DNA of 53,813 bases from a virus. This document shows, piece by piece, positions 47,485 through 53,813 of this stretch (positions are counted from its first letter, which is position 1; each line of letters opens with the position of its first letter). Below the pieces are notes generated by a model. It was given only the letters and a program-made list of their open reading frames with translations. It ran no database searches and was not told where the DNA came from. The position numbers and the translations under genes were made by a program. The stretch spans positions 1 through 53,813 of the IMG/VR virus record IMGVR_UViG_3300032309_000894; one strand, written 5' to 3'.

Positions 47485-48815
47485 CCATTTATCAAGACGT
47501 CTTCGGCGGCGCGAATATCTACCCGAGCGAAATCAGCTACAGCGCAATCGCGCTCAGCGTTGATGTGGTTCTTAGCTGGCCGGAAGAGACTTCCGCGAGC
47601 GAGAACCTCGCCACGAAAATCATCGACGTTACGCCGTCTGCTGCCGGGTTCAGCATCTTCCTGCCCGCCGCCAACAAGACCGGCGTCGGTAACACGATCC
47701 TGTTCAACAACCGTGGTTCCGACACTTTCACGGTTAAAAATTCCGTTGGGACGCAGGTCGTCACGGTGGCCGCAGGCACGCTGTGGCAAGTCTATCTTTC
47801 CGATAACTCGACCGCTGCGGGCGTTTGGCGCTCTTTGCAGTATGGTGCGGCGACTTCCATCGCAAATGCCAGCGCCCTGGCCGGGACCGGCATCGTGGCT
47901 GTCGGCACGCTGCTCAGCCAATCGGTTCCCGTCACCACCTTCAACACCAATTACACGGCGGGCGTTACCGACCGCGCCAAGATGTTCAACTGGACATCTG
48001 CGGGTGGCACTTTCACGCTGCCCGACCCCACGGTGGTCGGCAATAACTGGTTCGTCTATCTGCGGAACAGCGGCACGGGTGCGATTGTCGCAGACCCGCC
48101 CGGCCTTATCACGATCAATGGTGCCCTGTTCCTTTCGTTCCAGCCCGGCGAATCCGCAATCATCGCCTCTGACGGTTCAAATTTCTTCACCATTGGCTTC
48201 GGCCAGTCGGCCACCTTCGCGTTCGATTACACGGTTATCAACATCCCGGGCACGGGCACCTACACTCTCACGGGTTCGGAACTGAACCGTGTGGCGTATC
48301 GTTTTACCGGAACTCTTACCGGAAATCGCACTGTCGTGGTGCCCGCTACCGTGCAGCAGTATTGGGTCGATAACCAAACTACAGGGGCATACACGCTTAC
48401 TATTTCGCCGTCTGGTGGCGGAACCGGTTTTAGCATTACGCAAGGTTCTCGAGCAATTTTGTATTGCGATGGGACCGATATTCTTAACGCCTCGACACAA
48501 GGCGTTTCATTTCCATTATCCGTTGCACAAGGTGGTACTGGCGCAACCACCGCCAGCGCCGCTCGTATCAACTTAGGAGGCACTGCCACAGGCATTGCCT
48601 TGTTCACCGCAGCAGATCAGTCAACGGCCCAGTCAGCACTTGGTGGCACAGCAACGGGTATATCCGTATTTACTGCGGCAAATCAGTCAGCGGCCCAATC
48701 AGCACTAGGCGGCACAACCACTGGCATTGCGTTGTTCACGGCTGCAAATCAAGCTGCCGCATGGACCGCCCTTGGCGTGGCGCAATCCGGTAACATCAAT
48801 GGCGGCACATTCTAA
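47481..48815 (+). CDS. Tail fibre-like protein, 444 aa
   Basis: Starts in ATGA overlap with the adaptor. Residues 1-60 (QDVFGGANIYPSEISYSAIA, LSWPEET) look like an anchor domain. Then beta-strand repeats follow: GVGNTILFNNRGSDTFTVKN, FNWTSAGGTFTLPDPTVVG, and FTGTLTGNRTVVVPATVQQ. The C-terminus has three near-repeats of 22 residues (TGIALFTAADQSTAQSALG types) and ends INGGTF. Likely a fibre on the short tail, related in its tip to the 760-aa fibre. Confidence 0.7.
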   Translation: MTIYQDVFGGANIYPSEISYSAIALSVDVVLSWPEETSASENLATKIIDVTPSAAGFSIFLPAANKTGVGNTILFNNRGSDTFTVKNSVGTQVVTVAAGTLWQVYLSDNSTAAGVWRSLQYGAATSIANASALAGTGIVAVGTLLSQSVPVTTFNTNYTAGVTDRAKMFNWTSAGGTFTLPDPTVVGNNWFVYLRNSGTGAIVADPPGLITINGALFLSFQPGESAIIASDGSNFFTIGFGQSATFAFDYTVINIPGTGTYTLTGSELNRVAYRFTGTLTGNRTVVVPATVQQYWVDNQTTGAYTLTISPSGGGTGFSITQGSRAILYCDGTDILNASTQGVSFPLSVAQGGTGATTASAARINLGGTATGIALFTAADQSTAQSALGGTATGISVFTAANQSAAQSALGGTTTGIALFTAANQAAAWTALGVAQSGNINGGTF

Positions 48816-50653
48816 TGCCAGTAACCACGGTCGTTCTAAAATCCAACGCGGGCATCAAGCGCGACGGAACAAAATTTGAGGGCGACTTCTACGTTGACGG
48901 TCAGTGGGTGCGCTGGCAGCGCGCGTTGCCTCGTAAGATGGGCGGCTATCGCTCGACGCAAAAATACCTGCAAGAGATCAGCCGGGGCTTTTCGACCTTC
49001 ACGCAACAGAATTTTGTCTATTGCCACTCGGGTGGCGCAACCACGCTAGATCGTTTCACGATTGATGCGACTGGCAATAGTTCGATTGTGACCGACCGGA
49101 CGCCCATCGCTGTGGCTGCTACAGGCACAGTGACGCTGACGGGCGGCGCGGCTGGGTCGGTTAACATGATCACGGTTGACGGCGTGAATATCATGTCTGG
49201 GGTGGTGGCTTTTGGCGTTGATCTTGCGACCACGGCAACCGCTGTCGCCGCCAACATCAACGCTTACAGTTCCTCACCGGAGTACACCGCTGTCGCTGTT
49301 GGGCCGGTCATTACGATCAGCGCCGCCATCGGTGCTGGTTCTGACCCCAATGGTTTTGCTGTGACGGTCTCAGCAACCATAATCACATTCACAAAAACCG
49401 ATATGTTTGGCGGTTCGTTTGCGCTGACCAATTCAGCACGCAACATGTGGATGTTCGACTATCAATATGATTCATCCACCAACCAGAACTATCTGATTTC
49501 CCATGTCGCACCCAACGAGCGTTGCATTTGCAATGACGAGGGCGGTCAAATCTTCTTCGGTGAGGTGCTCGGAACCGGCGATCTGAAGTCGATCAGCTTG
49601 CCGCCGGATGCCAATGCTACGGGCGGCATCGTCTCCCTACACCCATACCTTTTCTACTACGGTACGGACGGCATCATCGGCTGGTCGGTGCCGGGCGAGC
49701 CCACCAACTTGACAGGCAGCGGATCGGGCTTGGCGCGCGTCTGGGGCCAGAAGATCATCAAAGGCTTCCCACTGCGTGCCGGTTCTGGCACCGCCCCTGC
49801 GGGCATCTTCTGGGCGTTTGACGCCGTACTGCGCGCCACGTTCACCGGGGGCGCGACGGTCTTCCAGTTCGACGTCATCGCCACCGACACCTCGATCATG
49901 TCGCCGCAGTGCGTCGTGGATTATGACGGCGTGTTTTTCTGGTGCGGCGTTGACCGGTTCATGATGTTCAACGGTGTGGTGCGCGAAGTGCCAAACCAGA
50001 TGAATCTGAATTGGTTCTTTGATGGTTTGAACCAGAACCAGCGCAGTCGGGTGTTTGCCTTCAAAATTCCGCGCTTCGGTGAGGTGTGGTGGTGCTATCC
50101 GCGCGGCGACGCCACCGAATGCACCCATGCTGTGATCTACAACGTGCGCGAAAATTGCTGGTACGACACCGAATTGCCCAATTATGGTCGTTCTGCCGGG
50201 CAATTCAATAACTCGTTTGCCGCCCCGATCCTGACGGGCGTCGAAGACACCGGGTCGGGATACCGGGTCTGGGTGCATGAGCAACTAACCGACGAATATG
50301 ATGGCCCGAACATCCGCCCCATCCTTTCGTATTTTGAGACGGCTGACATCTCACAACTGGTGCAGGGTAAAAACGAATATATCCGCATCACCGCGATTGA
50401 GCCTGACTTTGTTCAAAGCGGCCCGATGACGGTGCAGGTGACGGGTCGAGCGAATGCCCGCGCGCCCGAAGTCTACAGCACGCAGTTTGAGTTTCCTGAA
50501 ACTGCCGGGATGCCGTTCGAGCAGATCGTCATGTTGAAGGAACAACGCCGCGAGCTTCGCGTGCGGTTTGAGAGCAACGCGGTCTATGGTGACTATCAGA
50601 TGGGCCAGATCATCGGCCACATGAGCAGTGGCGATAAGACGGTGCTTGGATGA
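48815..50653 (+). CDS. Tail nozzle/gp10-like stabilisation protein
   Basis: A 612-residue protein in TAATG overlap with the fibre gene. Start VVLKSNAGIKRDGTKFEGDF, then YVDGQWVRWQRALPRKMGGY is the P22 gp10-type start. Residues about 100-200 are an inserted beta domain with MITVDGVNIMSGVVAFGVDL and AANINAY, found in many virion proteins. The later region (VDYDGVFFWCGVDRFMMFNG, WWCYPRGDATECTHAVIYNV) is a beta-propeller-like nozzle body. It probably closes the head and forms the tail tube. Confidence 0.73.
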   Translation: MPVTTVVLKSNAGIKRDGTKFEGDFYVDGQWVRWQRALPRKMGGYRSTQKYLQEISRGFSTFTQQNFVYCHSGGATTLDRFTIDATGNSSIVTDRTPIAVAATGTVTLTGGAAGSVNMITVDGVNIMSGVVAFGVDLATTATAVAANINAYSSSPEYTAVAVGPVITISAAIGAGSDPNGFAVTVSATIITFTKTDMFGGSFALTNSARNMWMFDYQYDSSTNQNYLISHVAPNERCICNDEGGQIFFGEVLGTGDLKSISLPPDANATGGIVSLHPYLFYYGTDGIIGWSVPGEPTNLTGSGSGLARVWGQKIIKGFPLRAGSGTAPAGIFWAFDAVLRATFTGGATVFQFDVIATDTSIMSPQCVVDYDGVFFWCGVDRFMMFNGVVREVPNQMNLNWFFDGLNQNQRSRVFAFKIPRFGEVWWCYPRGDATECTHAVIYNVRENCWYDTELPNYGRSAGQFNNSFAAPILTGVEDTGSGYRVWVHEQLTDEYDGPNIRPILSYFETADISQLVQGKNEYIRITAIEPDFVQSGPMTVQVTGRANARAPEVYSTQFEFPETAGMPFEQIVMLKEQRRELRVRFESNAVYGDYQMGQIIGHMSSGDKTVLG

Positions 50654-50883
50654 GACCGAGGGTCACGCTGCCAACTGGCATGGGGCTTAGGGATTGGGCA
50701 GATCAAATTGCGCTTGATCTGGATTCGTTCGGGGCGTTCGGTCGGCTGGACATTGAAGATCAGTGGCAAAACTGGGCCATGCAGTTTATAAACAACATGA
50801 CCCTTAAAGAAAACATGCCAATCCCATACGCTTTTGACAATTGGCACGAATGGGCAGAACGATTCTGCCAAACTTTGGAGTGA
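50650..50883 (+). CDS. Small hypothetical virion protein, 77 aa
   Basis: Starts in ATGA overlap with the nozzle gene. It has MGLRDWADQIALDLDSFGAF, then WQNWAMQFINNM and NWHEWAERFCQTLE: three W-containing short helices of the same type, possibly a small repeat. Likely tail- or fibre-associated. Unknown family. Confidence 0.55.
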   Translation: MRPRVTLPTGMGLRDWADQIALDLDSFGAFGRLDIEDQWQNWAMQFINNMTLKENMPIPYAFDNWHEWAERFCQTLE

Positions 50884-50889
50884 TATAGC

Positions 50890-52890
50890 ATGTCGATGCG
50901 CGAACAAATCATGCAGATCGCCCAAAGCGATCCGAAATTCGCCCAGGCGGTGGACGCCATGGAGCGCGCCGTCATCAATATGCCAATCATGCCAGACGAT
51001 CTGGATGAGGGTATTGAGACACTTGAAAAGATTATCAAAAATCCTAACAAGTACGCAGAAATCAGGTCAAAGGCCATTGCCGATGACATGGTCGATGAAG
51101 AGATGCTGCCCGAGCAGTACGACCAAGTTTATATCGTGTCACTGCTCATCGCCCTGTATGGCCTGCAAGATCGCATTTCCAAAAAGGGTTACGCCCGGGG
51201 TGGCTTGACCGTTGCTGCCCGGCAATTGGCCGCGCAGGGTCGAGGCGGCGATACTGAACTGGCACACGTCAACCCGCGCGAAGCGGCGATGCTTCGTCGT
51301 GCTGGTGGTTCGGGAACGATCAACCCAAACACCGGACTTCGTGAATACAAAAGCTGGATTAAGAAAATAAAGTGGGGCAAGGTTTTGGCGGCGGTTGCGC
51401 CCATCGCCCTTAGCTTTATCCCCGGCATTGGCACGGCTATCGGTGGATTTTTGAGCGCGGGGCTGCTTTCAGGCACGGCGGCTAGTGCTTTGGGCGGCGC
51501 GGCTATCGGTGCGGCAGCATCCGCAATCGGTGGCGGTAATCCGCTAGTCGGAGCAGTGACCGGTGGTATTGGTGGCGGTCTCGGTGATGTTTTGGGCGGT
51601 GGCATCAACAGTGCACTTGGCTTGGGTCTATCAGATAGCACTGCCAGTCTTCTTGGCGGTGCGGCGGCTGGTGCCGGTGCTTCCGCACTCCAAGGCCGCG
51701 ATCCGATTACCGGTGCCATTACAGGCGCTGTTGGTGCGGGCATTAGCGGGATGGGCGGTCTTGGGATTGAAAACCCTGACATAAGCCGGGTGGTGGCGGG
51801 AGCCACACGAGGTTTTGGTAATGCCCTTACTGCCGGGCAATCGCCTTCAGAGGCTTTAACGGCTGGCGGTCTTAGCGGTCTTGGTGGTCTTGCTAGTGGG
51901 TTCTTAGGCGCGAACCCGATGGGTTTGCCGACATTAACTTCAACCAGTTTCCTGCCTGGCACCAATGCAATTCCCACGCCTAATGCACTTGCAGCCGCTG
52001 ATGCGTCGGGCAGTGCTGATTCTACGGGTGGCGCGGGCGCGGATACCACCAGTAGTCCGTTAACTCAAATTGCTGATGCAGCAGCTACACAACCCGGCAC
52101 AACCCCGGCAACCGAGGTGGCCGCCGCGCCTGGAACAACACCAGCGTACAATATAGGGGATTATGGTGGAGGCCTCGGGCCAACTACACTTACGGGTGTC
52201 CCGGGCCTAAGCGGTTTGGCTGAAAATCCAAACAACATGGCGACCTATGGTGAAAGTGTTGGGCAAGCAACGCCTCCGGCTTATCGTGACGCCGACGGTT
52301 ACCCTCTTTCTGACACTCTTCCACCCAACCCTCCTGGTGAAGGTAGCACCCTGGGTCGTCTGGCTCCGCTTCTTGCGGGCGGCGCGGCTATTGCGGCATT
52401 GTCTGGCATGGGCTCGTCTAAAACCGCCCCTGCCAACGTGCAGCGAGCGGTTGGAAGTCTACCCGCCAATCAGCAGGCATATATTAACCGCCCGGGTATC
52501 ACATGGGATTGGGACAAACTCTCGGCAGATGCGGCGAGCAGCAACCTCACGCTCGATCAGTATATGGCGCGGAACTGGAACCGAGTTACCAGCGGTGAAT
52601 ATAACAGAGCCCCGGCAATGGCGCAGGGCGGCCTGAATGCTATGTCTCGCTTCGTGCGGGGCGGCGGCACCGGGCGCTCTGATGAAATTGATGCCAAACT
52701 CTCTGATGGCGAGTATGTTATCGACGCTGAAACCGTTGCCATGCTCGGTGATGGATCGAGCAAGGCTGGTGCTAAACGGTTGGATGAAATGCGAGCGTCA
52801 ATCCGCAAACACAAAGGCAAAACCCTAGCCCGAGGTAAATTCAGCCCGGATGCTAAATCGCCGCTCACCTATTTGAAGGGAATTGCCTGA
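50890..52890 (+). CDS. Gly-rich internal/ejection protein, 666 aa
   Basis: Residues 1-100 are helical, then GYARGGLTVAARQLAAQGRG. Next are residues about 115-135 (AHVNPREAAMLRRAGGSGTI), a motif common in short-tailed phage proteins. Residues 160-330 are strongly Gly/Ala-rich with zipper pattern (VAPIALSFIPGIGTAIGGFL, GAAIGAAASAIGGG). After a linker come GGGTGRSDEIDAKLSDGEYV and ETVAMLGDGSSKAGAKRL at the C-terminus, also widespread. It likely enters or crosses a membrane during DNA ejection. Its stop overlaps the next ATG. Confidence 0.72.
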   Translation: MSMREQIMQIAQSDPKFAQAVDAMERAVINMPIMPDDLDEGIETLEKIIKNPNKYAEIRSKAIADDMVDEEMLPEQYDQVYIVSLLIALYGLQDRISKKGYARGGLTVAARQLAAQGRGGDTELAHVNPREAAMLRRAGGSGTINPNTGLREYKSWIKKIKWGKVLAAVAPIALSFIPGIGTAIGGFLSAGLLSGTAASALGGAAIGAAASAIGGGNPLVGAVTGGIGGGLGDVLGGGINSALGLGLSDSTASLLGGAAAGAGASALQGRDPITGAITGAVGAGISGMGGLGIENPDISRVVAGATRGFGNALTAGQSPSEALTAGGLSGLGGLASGFLGANPMGLPTLTSTSFLPGTNAIPTPNALAAADASGSADSTGGAGADTTSSPLTQIADAAATQPGTTPATEVAAAPGTTPAYNIGDYGGGLGPTTLTGVPGLSGLAENPNNMATYGESVGQATPPAYRDADGYPLSDTLPPNPPGEGSTLGRLAPLLAGGAAIAALSGMGSSKTAPANVQRAVGSLPANQQAYINRPGITWDWDKLSADAASSNLTLDQYMARNWNRVTSGEYNRAPAMAQGGLNAMSRFVRGGGTGRSDEIDAKLSDGEYVIDAETVAMLGDGSSKAGAKRLDEMRASIRKHKGKTLARGKFSPDAKSPLTYLKGIA

Positions 52891-53813
52891 TGGCTAGTCT
52901 GTTTGAGGGCACGCCGCAAACCGCAACCTCTTACGTCACGACGACATCTGAACTGCCAAAATGGCAGCAGGATGCGCTGTATAATCAGGTTCAATGGGCT
53001 ACTAATACAGCTAACCGACCCTATACACCTTATACAGAACCAACGGTTGCATACTTTGCCCCGCAGCAGATGCAGGCGTACGACCTCGTAAACAAGAACG
53101 TCGGCGCGTGGCAGCCCGACATGAATTATGCCACTGCTGGCATGAAAGACTTTTCCGGTAGGGGAACGGCAGAACAACTGCAAGCCGGGCAGGCTCCTTA
53201 CCTTCGGCCAGATTTGGTCGGTTCAAACCTCGGTGCTGGGCAGTCATTATACAACCAAGCCGCCGGAATGGATATTTCAGGGTCTGCACAACCTTATTTA
53301 CAGCGGGCTGGGTCTCAAGATCTTTTGGGATCAGCCCAACCGTATATTGGTCAAGCCGCCTCTCAAAACCTCATGGGGGCCGCGCAACCTTATCTCAACC
53401 AAGCCGCATCGCAAAATATTACAGGGGCAGCGCAGCCTTATCTCAACCAAGCCGCATCGCAAAATATTACAGGAGCCGCGCAACCTTATCTTAATCAAGC
53501 TGCGTCTCAAAATATTACAGGGGCGGCGCAGCCTTATCTCAATCAAGCCGCGTCTCAAAATTTTGTAGGAGCGGCCCAGCCTTATTATCAACGTGCCGAA
53601 TCTCAAAATATTGCAGGTGCGGCTCAACCTTATCTTGATCGAGCCGCGTCGCAAGATATTACAGGTGCCGCTCAGCCTTATTTTCAACGATCTGCGTCTC
53701 AAGATATTTTAGGGACAGCTCAACCTTATCTTAATCAGTCTGCAATTCAAAATATTGCAGGCGCAGCTCAACCGTATTTTCAGCGTTCTGCGTCTCAAGA
53801 TATTTTAGGGACA
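52890..53813 (+). CDS. Giant dual-repeat virion protein (5' part)
   Basis: Start in the TGATG overlap. The conserved N-terminal head (residues 1-130) has SLFEGTPQTATSYVTTTSEL, LPKWQQDALYNQVQ, PYTPYTEPTVAYFAPQQMQA, a start I have seen in ejection-type proteins of short-tailed phages. From residue 131 come nine 16-residue repeats (GSAQPYLQRAGSQDLL, GAAQPYLNQAASQNIT) before the terminal repeat. The frame ends exactly at the contig end and continues at base 2 of the window. Confidence 0.88.
   Translation, partial: MASLFEGTPQTATSYVTTTSELPKWQQDALYNQVQWATNTANRPYTPYTEPTVAYFAPQQMQAYDLVNKNVGAWQPDMNYATAGMKDFSGRGTAEQLQAGQAPYLRPDLVGSNLGAGQSLYNQAAGMDISGSAQPYLQRAGSQDLLGSAQPYIGQAASQNLMGAAQPYLNQAASQNITGAAQPYLNQAASQNITGAAQPYLNQAASQNITGAAQPYLNQAASQNFVGAAQPYYQRAESQNIAGAAQPYLDRAASQDITGAAQPYFQRSASQDILGTAQPYLNQSAIQNIAGAAQPYFQRSASQDILGT
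53280..53711 (+). repeat. 48-nt coding tandem repeat, right portion
   Basis: Nine in-frame 48-nt units lead into the terminal repeat. Units 3-5 are identical at protein level (GAAQPYLNQAASQNIT), which points to recent duplication. Confidence 0.95.
53711..53813. repeat. Terminal direct repeat, right copy
   Basis: Identical to bases 1-103; see the left copy. It marks the place where the contig closes. Confidence 0.95.

Overview
The window looks like a complete genome of a tailed, short-tailed (podovirus-like) bacteriophage. The last 103 bases repeat the first 103 exactly, and a single reading frame runs through both ends, so the molecule probably closes into a circle of about 53,710 bp. No integrase, excisionase, rRNA or tRNA gene was seen. 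The host cannot be named from the sequence. The fairly high GC, lysozyme plus embedded Rz/Rz1 spanins (which imply an outer membrane) and the use of preQ0-type chemistry suggest a Gram-negative, probably proteobacterial, host.

Layout: two long blocks diverge from one intergenic region, 25310-25932. Leftward (minus strand, 25309 down to 6623) is the early/replication block. It holds small unknown proteins, a two-domain beta-clamp-like protein, a metallophosphoesterase, a PP-loop (PAPS-reductase-like) protein, an HTH protein, a DpdA-like 7-deazaguanine DNA transglycosylase, a YhhQ/VUT preQ0 transporter, a second HTH protein, a DEAH helicase, a Prim-Pol primase/helicase, an endonuclease VII-like HNH nuclease, dCTP deaminase, a Cys-cluster protein, family B DNA polymerase, a Sak4-like RecA-fold ATPase, a DUF669-like ssDNA-binding protein, a RecB/Cas4-like nuclease and a RuvC-like resolvase. 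Most neighbours overlap by ATGA, GTGA or TAATG, so translation is coupled over long stretches.

Rightward (plus strand, 25933 through the contig ends to 6620) is the late block. In order it carries terS, a GIY-YIG endonuclease, terL, small basic proteins, a lytic transglycosylase virion protein, portal, a GroES-like co-chaperonin, scaffold, head proteins, a Mu gpT-like major capsid protein, small structural proteins, adaptor-like and fibre-like proteins, a seven-blade beta-propeller, a lysis cassette (lysozyme, Rz, Rz1), a second adaptor, a gp10-like nozzle, and four large probable ejection/internal proteins. One of those is a 1295-residue protein built from 26 copies of a 16-residue repeat and 26 copies of an 18-residue repeat. 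The two blocks collide at 6620/6623 with two bases between stop codons.

How the parts may work together: the polymerase, clamp, primase/helicase and recombination nucleases give the phage its own replication machinery. dCTP deaminase feeds dTTP synthesis. DpdA with YhhQ would bring host or environmental preQ0 into the cell and place a 7-deazaguanine in phage DNA as an anti-restriction shield; no preQ0 biosynthesis gene was seen. The most interesting points are the dpdA-yhhQ cassette bracketed by an 18-nt direct repeat, the giant dual-repeat virion protein, the phage-encoded beta-propeller, the inverted-repeat hub between the two operons, and the two AT-rich homing-type nucleases.
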